Shown piece after piece: positions 1 to 8,356 of a stretch of DNA of 10,083 nucleotides. The DNA comes from Bacteroidales bacterium (GTDB lineage: Bacteria; Bacteroidota; Bacteroidia; Bacteroidales; UBA4181). Location: the NCBI GenBank assembly GCA_031264715.1, contig JAISDP010000219.1, forward strand, positions 1 to 10,083, given 5' to 3'. A program made the position numbers and the translations under genes. Each line of letters begins with the position of its first letter. The first letter of the stretch is position 1. The notes below the pieces were generated by a model. The model searched no databases. It was not told where the DNA came from and worked only from the letters and a program-made list of their open reading frames with translations.

Positions 1-800
1 ATCCACCAGTCGGCAATATCCAAAATACCTTCCACCGTCAGTGTCTGGTTTTGGGTCAGGTCCAGGTCGATCAGGAAGTTTTCCCTGTCTGCCATAGACA
101 TCTTTTGACCGTCGACGGCGATCTCAAAGAATGGCCCTGCGGCATAGGTTTTCGTGTTGAATGTAACGGAAAACGTACCTGTCTGCGGACTTACAAACGG
201 GATGTCGGCGGTCACGCCCTGGGTGATTTCGCCGCTTTCCCAGCCGAAGGTAATTTCGTTACCATTGCCGTCCACCACCGGTGTTTTGATGTAAGCCGGA
301 AGGTCGGTCGCCGGGAATGTTTCGGTGGCGGCATACTCATGAGGTACGCCTGTGGGAAGCATCGGGTAGGAGGCGTCAGCCGTTATCAGAATCAGGTAAG
401 GGTAAGAAACGCGGCTTACCTGCAAATCGAACGATTGGGTGACGCCGGTCAGATGGGTATCCATCAGGGTAAACTCCAGGGTGGCCGTTCCGTCGGGAAT
501 ATCCTTGTAGAAAGGCACCGGGACGGTTCCCGAATAGTCGCCGTTCTCCTTGGTGCGGATCACGGTTTGCGCCACCTGCTCGTCGCCGAAATACAGGGTT
601 GCGGTCAGGGTCGAAAGCGGCACATGGTCGCTCACGCTAAAGGTGAACGGCAGGCTGTCGCCGAAATGCGCTCCGGTGAATTGTGTTTTGGCTTCCATCA
701 CCGGGTTTCCGGGCGACATGTCGTTGTCGTCGTCCGAACACGATGCCATGAAAACAAAGCTTAATAATGCGAATATCAGGTATGGATTATATTTCTTCAT
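1..800 (-). CDS. SusE-like surface glycan-binding lipoprotein (3' end outside window)
   Basis: An open frame starts at the ATG at 798-800 and runs without a stop through the left edge, giving 266 visible residues. It begins MKKYNPYLIFALLSFVFMASC, a lipoprotein signal peptide with Cys21 as the lipidated residue, followed at once by SDDDND. That acidic stretch matches the surface-export signal known for Bacteroidota lipoproteins, so I infer an outer-membrane, outward-facing protein. The rest is beta-rich (FGDSLPFTFSVSD near residues 44-56), without enzyme motifs I recognise. The start lies 11 bp after the GH30 stop, so it is the fifth gene of the operon. Its N-terminal half lines up by eye with the other SusE-position lipoprotein (2307-3722). 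It resembles Bacteroidales proteins annotated with DUF5016/DUF5125/DUF5121 domains, but that assignment is from memory. The likely role is glycan binding beside SusCD. No Shine-Dalgarno is visible upstream, only an A/T-rich tract. Confidence 0.85.
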   Translation of the reverse strand, partial: MKKYNPYLIFALLSFVFMASCSDDDNDMSPGNPVMEAKTQFTGAHFGDSLPFTFSVSDHVPLSTLTATLYFGDEQVAQTVIRTKENGDYSGTVPVPFYKDIPDGTATLEFTLMDTHLTGVTQSFDLQVSRVSYPYLILITADASYPMLPTGVPHEYAATETFPATDLPAYIKTPVVDGNGNEITFGWESGEITQGVTADIPFVSPQTGTFSVTFNTKTYAAGPFFEIAVDGQKMSMADRENFLIDLDLTQNQTLTVEGILDIADWW

Positions 801-811
801 GATGGTATTTT

Positions 812-2302
812 TTATTTTTTCCAAAGACAGGATGCTACAGATTTTGCCGGCACATCGTAGCTGAAATGGCGAGCGCCGTCGTCGAGGGTAATCTTCTTGC
901 TTTCCGCGGTACTGTTGAGCAATACTGCGGCATACGTTCCGTCGGTATTTTCGAAAGCGGAAAAGGTAAAACCCGTTTCGGAGAAGCCCGATGTGCCGAT
1001 ACGCACGGCTCCCGGCTTCACTACCGACGAAAGATGGCCGATGATGTAATAATGCGAATTGCGCGTGATACTGCTGTAACCGGCTTTGTCGATGTCTACC
1101 GCTCCGTAGCAGGTCTGGCAGCCGCCTTCGCGGTTAGGGCCACGGTCGGAGTCCAGCATCAGGTTCCACACGATCACGCCCCGGCACCAGTTGTTCACCG
1201 TACCCAGCGCCACGTCGCGCATGTCTTCTACCAGGCGGGTTTCGAGGTTGCGACCGTCATTCCATGTCCCGATGGACGTCTCCGTAAAAATGAGTTCCCT
1301 GTCGGGATGGCTGTTGTGCACGTCCATCAGTTCGGCCCTGTCGCCCCCGTAGTTGTGATAGGCTGCGCCTGCCACCGGTTCGCTGTCGATGCCCGCATCG
1401 TAAATCTTCACCGGGTAATCGTTCTGGTCGCCGATGTTATCATAATTATAGTTATGGTCGAACAGATAAATTTTAGTGTTGATCGACGCGCTTTTGAACT
1501 GCGGCGTCAGATGATTCTTCACAAAATCGAACTGTTCCTGCCAGCCCATGAAAAGTGAAGCGGAGTTGCCGCGGTTCAACGGTTCATTTTGCGGCGTCAC
1601 CGAATAGATCCTGATCCCTTCGGCGGCAAAGGCCTGTATCCATTTCACGAAATACGAGGCGTAATCGGCATAGTACGACGGGTTGAGCTGTCCGCCCGTC
1701 CACGAGTCGAAGGGCTGCCTGTCGGCGAGGCTGTTCACTTTCATCCAGCGCGGACAGGTCCACGGCGACCCCATCAGTTTAACGGACGGGTTGATGGCCA
1801 GGATTTCCTTCAATACGGGAATAATGTATTGCGTTTCCTCCGTTGTGAGCGCGAAATTCAGGATGCCCGGCGTGTCGCAGCAGGTATATTCGCTCAGCGA
1901 GAAGTCCGAGCAGCCGATGGCGATCCGGATATAGCTGTACCCCATGCCTTCGGTGACAGAGAAGGTTTCCCGGAGGAATTTGCCCCGGTTTCCGGCTGTC
2001 ATCTTCAGCAGGTTGTAACAGGTAGAACCGGTTATCGCCGCGCCGAAACCATCCATGCTCTGGTAGCGTACGGCAGGAAGCAGCGTGATGGTGGAAGGCG
2101 ACATGTTCTGCTTTTCGCTGAAATTGCACGCCTGCTTTTTGAAATCCTGCGAACGCGTGCTGGTGGTGATGTAAATGGTTACATCGCCTTCCGGTTCCTC
2201 CGGGGTTTCGCTATTGGTCTTTTTCGCCCCGTCGCATGACGCCAAGCCGGATATAACCGCTACTGCTAACAGCAGATTCCTGATTTGGAATAATGTTTTC
2301 AT
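812..2302 (-). CDS. GH30 family glycoside hydrolase lipoprotein, probably subfamily 3 (endo-beta-1,6-glucanase-like)
   Basis: This 496-residue protein is a retaining glycoside hydrolase of family GH30. The signal peptide ends in GLASC with Cys23 as the lipid attachment site. The (beta/alpha)8 barrel covers roughly residues 70-425, with DGFGAAITGS (84-93), YSYIRIAIG (122-130), GSPWTCPRWMK (178-188), the acid/base motif TPQNEP with Glu240, AYHNYGGD (314-321) and the nucleophile motif FTETSIGTWNDG with Glu341. A small beta-sandwich (about 428-496) closes the protein, as usual for GH30. Both catalytic glutamates are present, so it should be active. The residues after the lipidated Cys (DGAKKTN) lack a strong acidic surface-export signal, so its orientation is less certain than that of its neighbours. 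It begins 4 bp after the upstream stop. Subfamily 3 and beta-1,6-glucan are inferred from motif style and PUL context. Beta-glucosidase, xylosidase or another GH30 activity remains possible. Confidence 0.93.
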   Translation of the reverse strand: MKTLFQIRNLLLAVAVISGLASCDGAKKTNSETPEEPEGDVTIYITTSTRSQDFKKQACNFSEKQNMSPSTITLLPAVRYQSMDGFGAAITGSTCYNLLKMTAGNRGKFLRETFSVTEGMGYSYIRIAIGCSDFSLSEYTCCDTPGILNFALTTEETQYIIPVLKEILAINPSVKLMGSPWTCPRWMKVNSLADRQPFDSWTGGQLNPSYYADYASYFVKWIQAFAAEGIRIYSVTPQNEPLNRGNSASLFMGWQEQFDFVKNHLTPQFKSASINTKIYLFDHNYNYDNIGDQNDYPVKIYDAGIDSEPVAGAAYHNYGGDRAELMDVHNSHPDRELIFTETSIGTWNDGRNLETRLVEDMRDVALGTVNNWCRGVIVWNLMLDSDRGPNREGGCQTCYGAVDIDKAGYSSITRNSHYYIIGHLSSVVKPGAVRIGTSGFSETGFTFSAFENTDGTYAAVLLNSTAESKKITLDDGARHFSYDVPAKSVASCLWKK

Positions 2303-2306
2303 CCGG

Positions 2307-3722
2307 TCAAAGTATTATTTTTTCAATATTTACCGTATTCTCATTCAAATTGACGGTAAAGCGGTAATAATCCGACGGCATCACCGGGTCGTTGTCACCA
2401 TTGGGGATGGTCCAGTCGCCATCGCCCGAAATGATTTGCTCCCCTGTAAAAGCGAATGATCCTGCCGGTTTTTCGTTGCCCCATCCGGTATCCTCAAACG
2501 GCTTGAATCCGGCATAGTGGTCATGGTCGCCCGGCGTATAAAAAGTCCCCTGGTACACGCCGTCGCTTATTTGCCGGAACAGGACATATTGCAGTATATG
2601 ATCGAATCCCCAGCCGGTATGCGTTCTCCCGTGACCGGCGTACACTGCCTCGATTTCCTGCGAGGTCGCCCTGGTGGGATAACCCAGCCCGAAACCGCAG
2701 GCCGGCAGATAATCGGGATATGCCGGATTTTCTACTCCAAGAATCACATTTTGGCGGACAGGATTGTAATACAGGGTATAAGTACCTGTTTTGCCCAGGA
2801 ATTTAACCCTGTTGGAAGCGGTACGTTCAAAGAAATCGAGATTGTACACGATTCTCTCGTTGGCAAGTTTCCCGAAAAGGGTATACTCCCGGTTGTTTTC
2901 CAGGGTACGGCTGAGCGTCCTGAAGGACTCCTGGGCGATGGCTTCTTCGGCAAATGCGCCCAGCGTAAGGTCATGAGCGCCCAGCGTACCGCCTGTAGCG
3001 GTCATGCTGAACGCATCATTGTCATACACCAGCGATTGCGTATAATCCGAATGGGGCGTGTGCGCAAAAGCCGGTTCGCCCCTGTCGTCAATCATGGCAA
3101 GCCTGCCGTTGACGTTGCCCCAAACCGCGCCGCTGTAATCAATTTGCTTGTCGGAAGTGATCTTTTCGGCAATCCTGTACTCGAACGAAGCATCCAGCGT
3201 CAAGCCGGCAGCTTCGTATTTGTCCCTGCCGGCTGCCTGCGGGCTAAGGGTAACCACAGCGCCATAGCTTGTCACCAGATACAGCCTGCTGTACACGGGA
3301 CGCTTGCCGGCGGCGGTAATTTCCTTTCCGGAATAGCCTTTCAGTACATTCCGGGCGGTAAGCGCCACCGTAACCTGTGCGTTGTCGGCCTGACCGCTCA
3401 CCAGCGGGACAAAAATCCGCTGCGCAACGTCAAAACGCTGATCGCCGATGGGTATGCTTCCCGATGCGATGATTTTACCGTCCGATATAAACTTATATTC
3501 CAGGGCGGCAAGTGTTGTAGCGGGGTCGGTTACCAGCGCGGCCAGTGTTACCGAATCGCCGAACGTAAAGCTCGCCGGATGGATGGCTGCCGATTCGATA
3601 ACAGGCGTCGATTCCTTGCGGTCGCCGTACTCGTCGCCGCACGAAGCGAAGAACAGCGCAGCCGCGGCGGTTATGATGATGGTTTTCAATGATGATCTCA
3701 TGGTTTTCAGTATTTGATTCAT
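2307..3722 (-). CDS. SusE-position surface glycan-binding lipoprotein
   Basis: This 471-residue protein has a lipoprotein signal ending FFASC with Cys28 lipidated, then GDEYGD, an acidic stretch compatible with surface export. An internal Met8 (codon 3699-3701) would give a shorter, more ordinary signal peptide with Cys21. Neither start has a Shine-Dalgarno, so the longer one is kept by default. The N-terminal domain (about 40-130, with FGDSVTLAALVTDP) looks immunoglobulin-like. A middle region carries RPVYSRLYLVTSYG and YEAAGLTL...YRIAEKIT. The C-terminal part (about 320-471) has YYNPVRQNVILGVENP and GWGNEKPAGSFAFTG, which recalls the repeated carbohydrate-binding beta modules of SusE/SusF-type proteins. 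I recognise no catalytic motif. It follows susD by 12 bp and precedes the GH30 gene by 4 bp, the place where surface glycan-binding proteins usually sit. Glycan binding is inferred from position, lipidation and fold style, not from a characterised homologue. Confidence 0.85.
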   Translation of the reverse strand: MNQILKTMRSSLKTIIITAAAALFFASCGDEYGDRKESTPVIESAAIHPASFTFGDSVTLAALVTDPATTLAALEYKFISDGKIIASGSIPIGDQRFDVAQRIFVPLVSGQADNAQVTVALTARNVLKGYSGKEITAAGKRPVYSRLYLVTSYGAVVTLSPQAAGRDKYEAAGLTLDASFEYRIAEKITSDKQIDYSGAVWGNVNGRLAMIDDRGEPAFAHTPHSDYTQSLVYDNDAFSMTATGGTLGAHDLTLGAFAEEAIAQESFRTLSRTLENNREYTLFGKLANERIVYNLDFFERTASNRVKFLGKTGTYTLYYNPVRQNVILGVENPAYPDYLPACGFGLGYPTRATSQEIEAVYAGHGRTHTGWGFDHILQYVLFRQISDGVYQGTFYTPGDHDHYAGFKPFEDTGWGNEKPAGSFAFTGEQIISGDGDWTIPNGDNDPVMPSDYYRFTVNLNENTVNIEKIIL

Positions 3723-3734
3723 GACTAATCGTGA

Positions 3735-5264
3735 TTAATATCCGGGGTTCTGTACAAGACTTGGGTTCTGGTCGATGATGTCCTGCGGGACAGGCAGTTT
3801 GTACGACCATTGGTTGAACGGGTATACCTGCGCGGGTCGTCCCTCATCCCTGGCATACACTACATTCATCACTTCTTCCACCTTATCGAGGCGCACCAGG
3901 TCAAACCAGCGTTGTCCCTCGAAAGCCAACTCAAGCCGGCGTTCCTTCAGGTAAGCGTTGAGGATGGCATCCCTGTTGGCTGTAGCCGAAGCAGGCAGAC
4001 TGCCCAGCCCTGCACGGCGGCGTGTGCGGTTGATCATCGCCGCAGCGCCGTTGAAGTCGTTCTTGCCGATGAGCGCTTCGGCTTTCAGCAACAGGATGTC
4101 GGCATACCGGATTTTGATCATGCTGCTGTAGGCGCTGCGGCATTTGTACATGAAAGCGTACTGGCCGGCAGGGTAATAAATATTCCAGTCGCACGAATAG
4201 AATACCACCGATTCGGCATAGCGTTTGTCGCCCGGTTCGCTGTTGAAGGCTTTGATCAGGTCGCGCGACGGCGTGATCCATTTGGCCCACGTAAAATAGA
4301 AGGTCCAGTCGTCGAGCGGGCGTCCCAGCATCCAGGTCACCCAGTTGGCGCTGCCGGTGAAGAATTGCGCTTCGTAAACAGACTCCTTCGTATTCCGGGC
4401 TTTTGCGTCGATCGCCCTGTTGTTTTGCGATGGCGGCTGTCCCGGATTCTCCAGCGTTACGCCGAAGAGGTCGCTGAAATCATCCACCAGGTCGAATCCG
4501 TCGGCAGCCAGCTCGTCGGCGTATCGGATCACCTTGTCGTAGTCCCGCAACGGCTTCTCGGCATACACTTTCGCCAGCATTGCCTTGGCCACCGACTTGG
4601 TAAGCCGGGTTTTGTCGGACGGGTTATGATCCGGGGCATCGGCCAATCCTTCCAAAAGGTCTTTCTCTACCTGCCGGTACAGGGCAAGCTCGTCCGTTTG
4701 CGGCGGAAAATACGTGGGATAAACCTCTTCAATATTTTCGGCCGTAATGTCTGTTGCCAGGCCGGTAATCAGCGGCACATTACCCCATATCCGCACCATG
4801 TCGAAATAAACCATCGCCCTGAGGATTTTCGCTTCGGCGATGTACTGTCGTTTTTCCGCATCGGCGAGGTCGGCCACATCCTCCAAACCGTATATCATTT
4901 TGTTGATCTGGCCGATATTTGACATGTGGCCGTTCCAGTCGCGTTTCAGGTTGGTGTTGGAACCTTCTATGGAGTTGACTTCGAACGGCGTCGTTTCGGC
5001 ATTCGGCGAACCGGCGTAGGCATTGTCCGAATGAGACTCGCCGAGCAGCAGCATGTCGAGGTACCAGTGTTCCTGGCCTTCTTTATACCGGTCCATCAGG
5101 GACTGGCGGTGCGACACTACTGCGGCTTTGTCACTGAACACGGGATCGTCGGAGTCCGATATGCCTTCGCTCACGTCCGAATAGCTGTCCACCGGGTCGT
5201 AATCCAGCGAGCACGACGCCAGCGAGCAGACAAAGATCATCGATAATATATAATTGACTTTCAT
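3735..5264 (-). CDS. susD-like: SusD/RagB family outer-membrane glycan-binding lipoprotein
   Basis: This 509-residue SusD homologue acts as the lid over the SusC transporter and captures glycan at the cell surface. The lipobox is SLASC with Cys18, followed by SLDYDP. The N-terminal SusD-like part contains the helical TPR motif AEAKILRAMVYFDMVRIWG (143-161) followed by NVPLI. The C-terminal RagB/SusD part shows IRYADILLLKAEAL (385-398), ERRLELAFEGQRWFDLVRL (441-459) and the family's typical end PVPQDIIDQNPSLVQNPGY (491-509). The length is normal and the frame is intact. It starts 12 bp after the susC stop, so the pair is translated from one message. The aromatic-rich stretch WVTWMLGRPLDDWTFYFTW (308-326) might contribute to the glycan-binding face; that is a guess. 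The ligand cannot be read from the sequence alone. GH30 context points to a beta-glucan. Confidence 0.96.
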   Translation of the reverse strand: MKVNYILSMIFVCSLASCSLDYDPVDSYSDVSEGISDSDDPVFSDKAAVVSHRQSLMDRYKEGQEHWYLDMLLLGESHSDNAYAGSPNAETTPFEVNSIEGSNTNLKRDWNGHMSNIGQINKMIYGLEDVADLADAEKRQYIAEAKILRAMVYFDMVRIWGNVPLITGLATDITAENIEEVYPTYFPPQTDELALYRQVEKDLLEGLADAPDHNPSDKTRLTKSVAKAMLAKVYAEKPLRDYDKVIRYADELAADGFDLVDDFSDLFGVTLENPGQPPSQNNRAIDAKARNTKESVYEAQFFTGSANWVTWMLGRPLDDWTFYFTWAKWITPSRDLIKAFNSEPGDKRYAESVVFYSCDWNIYYPAGQYAFMYKCRSAYSSMIKIRYADILLLKAEALIGKNDFNGAAAMINRTRRRAGLGSLPASATANRDAILNAYLKERRLELAFEGQRWFDLVRLDKVEEVMNVVYARDEGRPAQVYPFNQWSYKLPVPQDIIDQNPSLVQNPGY

Positions 5265-5276
5265 GATTTCTCAGGA

Positions 5277-8243
5277 TTAAAATTCAACATTGATACCAAA
5301 TACGAACGATTTGCTGTGCGGATACGTTCCCCAGTCGATACCCTGCACCGCACCGTTGTCGCCCCACTGGTTTACTTCGGGATCCATACCCTTGTACTTA
5401 GTGAAGGTCAGCAGGTTGTGCGCCGTAAAATAGGGTTGCAGGCGGGTAACGCCGATCTTTTGCAGGAAACCGCCCGTGAAATTGTAGGACAGCGAGATGT
5501 CCTTCACGCGGAAGTAACTGCCATCCTCGACGAAATAGGACGAAGGTTGCAGGTTGAAACCGGCTTTGGGCACATCGGTGATCTGTCCGGGCGTCCTCCA
5601 GCGTTTCAATACTTCGGTCGACTGGTTTTTCAGGTCGTACATCCCCTGCACGTCGCCTTTGGAAGCATTGAAAATATCGTTGCCGACCGAACCCTGGAAG
5701 AAAATGCTCAGGCCGAAATTCCTGTACGCGAATGTATGGGTCATCCCGTAGGTAAACGCGGGATTCGGGTCGCCGATGAAGGTCTTGTCCGAAGCGGTGA
5801 TTTTACCGTCCTCATTGATGTCGCGGTACATCAGTTCGCCTGTTTCGGGATCCACCCCGTCGCTGATATATCCCCAGAATCCGCCGACCGGACGTCCCGG
5901 CTGGTTGCGTACCACGCGCATCTGATGGAAAGCGTCGGTCGTTTCCGCATCATAATAAATCTGCTGCAACTGGAAACTTTTGATCCTGTTCTTGTTGAAA
6001 GAAATGTTGAAATCGCTGTTCCACGTCAGTTCGCCGGTGAGATTACGCGAGCTTACCGCAAGTTCAAACCCCCGGTTATCCATCACGCCGTCGTTTCTGA
6101 TCATGCTGCCGGAGGCATATCCTGCAGGAAGGCCGGCATACATCAACATGTCGGTGGTATGTTTGATATAATAGTCCATGTTGATGGTCAGGCGGCTGCG
6201 CAACAGGGTAATGTCCAGGCCGATGTTGGTTTGCGAGGTTGTTTCCCACGAGAGGTCCCTGGTTCTGAGGTTCGCTTCCGAAATGGTGGGCAGCGCATCG
6301 GCTTTCCCCGTTTCAAACCACGGCTGACGGGCGATATTGTACATGACCAGGTAGGAATAATTGCCCACGCCCGACTGGTTGCCGGTTTGTCCCCAGCCGC
6401 CGCGAATTTTCAGGTCATCCAGCCAGGAGAAGCCCTGCATAAATTCTTCCGACGAAAGTCGCCATGCCGCCGAAAACGAAGGAAACAGTCCCCAGCGATG
6501 GTCGGGGTGCAGCTTTGACGAGCCATCCCCGCGGATATTGAATGTAGCCAGGTATTTGCTGTCGAAATTGTAGGAAAGGCGGCCGAAATAAGACATAATA
6601 GCCCATTGGGCAGCATTCGAGCCGGTATCGTCCCAGGCAATCCTGTTGGCGACATTCAGCGTTGTAATGGAAGCGTCCTTATAGTGCGAACCGTTGATGT
6701 AGCTCTGCGACCAGTCCGAATCCGTCCACGACGAACCGGCCATGGCTTCGATATGATGCCTGTCCGCCAGCGTCTTTTTATAAGTCAGCACATGATCGAA
6801 AACCATGAGGGTATTCATGCTGCGGGTATCCCGTCCCGAACCCCAGTCGTCGCGGTCAACGCCGTGCACGGGCGGCGTAAAGCCCGTATTGACGCCATTG
6901 CGCCGGTCGAGCGTAAACATCGATTTCAGGGTCAGTTCGGGCAGAAAGGTAATGGTGGCGCTACCCGATGCAATCAGGCGGTTTTCGCGGTTTTTGTTGT
7001 TCCTGCCGTTTTGGATGGCTTCCACCGGATTGGTGATGTTCTGCCCGAAGAAGGTGCGGTTGTACAACCCGTCATCATTCATGACCGGTATCGCCGTGGG
7101 CAGGTTCACCACCGCCAGCACTACCCCGCCGCGGTTGGAACCCTGGCCGGTAGTGATGCCATTGTTCGCATTGTCCGAATACGAAATATTGGCGCCGATG
7201 TTCAGCCATTTCCGCACCTGATTGTCCACGCTGGCGCGGAAGCTATAACGCCGGAAGAAGGCCGAACCAAGCACGCCTTTCTCGTTCAGGTAACCGCCCG
7301 ACAGGAAGTAGCGCAACTTCCCGTTACCGTCGGATACCTGCAACTGGTAGTTTTGGGTAATCCCGGTACCGTATACTTCGCCGTACCAGTCGGTTTGGTC
7401 GGTGGTACCTGCGGGTATGGCTCCCGGACGGATTTCGTCCATCAATTCCTTATACTGCGCCGCGTTAAGCGACTCGATCCGGTTGGACAGCACATTAATA
7501 CCCAACTGTGCGCTCGCGGCAATCCTGGCATCGCCCCGTGCCTGCCGGGTGGTGATGAGAATAACGCCGTTGGCGGCGCGCGAACCGTAGATGGCAGCCG
7601 ACGAAGCGTCTTTTAAAATCTGCATCCCGGCAATATCGGCAGGCGACAGGAAGCTGAGATTATCCACCGGCACCCCGTCCACTACATAAAGCGGGGAATT
7701 GCTCCCGTTGAAGGAAGTCGTCCCGCGCACGCGGATCACCATTTCGGCGCCCGGCGTTCCATTAGGCTGGTAAACGTTCACGCCGGCCGCCTTACCCTGT
7801 ATGACCTGTGCTGCCGACACAATCGGGCGTTCGTCTATATCCTTCGTCGAAACGACGGATACAGCCGTTGTCACATCCTTTCTGGCAACCGTGCCGTAAC
7901 CGATAACCACTATTTCTTCGAGTTGCCGGGTGTCTTCCTCAAGGGTGACGTTGATCTCGCGGCGGTCGCCTACCAACGCCTCAACCGTAACGAACCCCAC
8001 AAACGAAAACACCAGAACAGCATCGGGACCGGATACATTGATCCGGTATTTTCCATCGACATCGGATACTACGCCCGCGGCGCTGCCTTTAATGGCAATA
8101 TTCACACCGGGCATCGGATCGCCTGAAGCCTCATTGACTACACCTCTTATGTCGATGCTGTTCTGCGCCTGTGCCGGAAGACTCATGACGACAAGCAGCA
8201 TCATCCATGCAAGAGGAATAGCTTTGTAAAAAATTGCTCGCAT
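5277..8243 (-). CDS. susC-like: SusC/RagA family TonB-linked outer-membrane transporter
   Basis: This 988-residue protein imports oligosaccharides across the outer membrane with energy from TonB. I place the start at ATG 8241-8243, which gives a clean type I signal peptide (MRAIFYKAIPLAWMMLLVVM, cut near AQA|Q at residue 26). The frame stays open 72 bp further up to a TTG at 8313-8315, but that codon sits inside the promoter box and adds 24 residues that spoil the signal peptide. After the signal comes a carboxypeptidase-regulatory-like beta domain (about 31-101), a TonB-box-like stretch LEEIVVIGYGT (108-118), and the plug with VIRVRGTTS (169-177), SPLYVVDGVPVDN (183-195) and ILKDASSAAIYGSRAANGVI (209-228). 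The beta-barrel follows and ends FVFGINVEF, with the terminal Phe typical of outer-membrane barrels. It is the first gene of the operon. There is no N-terminal STN domain, so signalling through an anti-sigma factor is not indicated, in keeping with the separate regulator upstream. Confidence 0.97.
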   Translation of the reverse strand: MRAIFYKAIPLAWMMLLVVMSLPAQAQNSIDIRGVVNEASGDPMPGVNIAIKGSAAGVVSDVDGKYRINVSGPDAVLVFSFVGFVTVEALVGDRREINVTLEEDTRQLEEIVVIGYGTVARKDVTTAVSVVSTKDIDERPIVSAAQVIQGKAAGVNVYQPNGTPGAEMVIRVRGTTSFNGSNSPLYVVDGVPVDNLSFLSPADIAGMQILKDASSAAIYGSRAANGVILITTRQARGDARIAASAQLGINVLSNRIESLNAAQYKELMDEIRPGAIPAGTTDQTDWYGEVYGTGITQNYQLQVSDGNGKLRYFLSGGYLNEKGVLGSAFFRRYSFRASVDNQVRKWLNIGANISYSDNANNGITTGQGSNRGGVVLAVVNLPTAIPVMNDDGLYNRTFFGQNITNPVEAIQNGRNNKNRENRLIASGSATITFLPELTLKSMFTLDRRNGVNTGFTPPVHGVDRDDWGSGRDTRSMNTLMVFDHVLTYKKTLADRHHIEAMAGSSWTDSDWSQSYINGSHYKDASITTLNVANRIAWDDTGSNAAQWAIMSYFGRLSYNFDSKYLATFNIRGDGSSKLHPDHRWGLFPSFSAAWRLSSEEFMQGFSWLDDLKIRGGWGQTGNQSGVGNYSYLVMYNIARQPWFETGKADALPTISEANLRTRDLSWETTSQTNIGLDITLLRSRLTINMDYYIKHTTDMLMYAGLPAGYASGSMIRNDGVMDNRGFELAVSSRNLTGELTWNSDFNISFNKNRIKSFQLQQIYYDAETTDAFHQMRVVRNQPGRPVGGFWGYISDGVDPETGELMYRDINEDGKITASDKTFIGDPNPAFTYGMTHTFAYRNFGLSIFFQGSVGNDIFNASKGDVQGMYDLKNQSTEVLKRWRTPGQITDVPKAGFNLQPSSYFVEDGSYFRVKDISLSYNFTGGFLQKIGVTRLQPYFTAHNLLTFTKYKGMDPEVNQWGDNGAVQGIDWGTYPHSKSFVFGINVEF

Positions 8244-8311
8244 AACTTTGACCTGTTTAATTGATGAATATAACAATGTATAAGAAAACAAAATTCCATT
8301 TTTTTCGATGA

Positions 8312-8320
8312 GCAAATATA
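8312..8320 (-). promoter_or_regulatory. Bacteroidota -7 promoter box for the susC operon
   Basis: On the minus strand this reads TATATTTGC, an exact fit to the Bacteroidota housekeeping -7 consensus TAnnTTTG. It lies 68 bp before the chosen susC ATG, so transcription would begin near 8305 with a leader of about 60 nt. No convincing TTTG -33 box is visible 19-21 bp upstream, which would fit a promoter that needs an activator. The leader is A/T-rich; the only purine-rich stretch before the ATG is ACAGGTCAAAG. Confidence 0.6.
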
Positions 8321-8356
8321 AAATCGTTATTCGTCCATGATTTCGTCAGTATGTAG

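Noticed and set aside
51..764. Plus-strand open frame of 237 codons at the left edge
   Set aside because: It lies antisense to the SusE-like lipoprotein frame, which has a lipobox and recognisable layout. The plus-strand translation is rich in R, H and G with no domain, as expected of a shadow frame.
2517..3692. Plus-strand open frame of 391 codons antisense to the SusE-position gene
   Set aside because: Long antisense frames are common opposite G+C-rich Bacteroidota genes. This one lacks a signal peptide or motif, while the minus strand has a clear lipoprotein in operon spacing.
3810..4922. Plus-strand open frame of 370 codons antisense to susD
   Set aside because: It lies opposite a textbook SusD with all its motifs; the plus-strand translation shows no family features.
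5316..7616. Two long plus-strand open frames (400 and 336 codons) antisense to susC
   Set aside because: They lie opposite the SusC barrel region, which is unmistakable on the minus strand; the translations are compositionally odd and motif-free.
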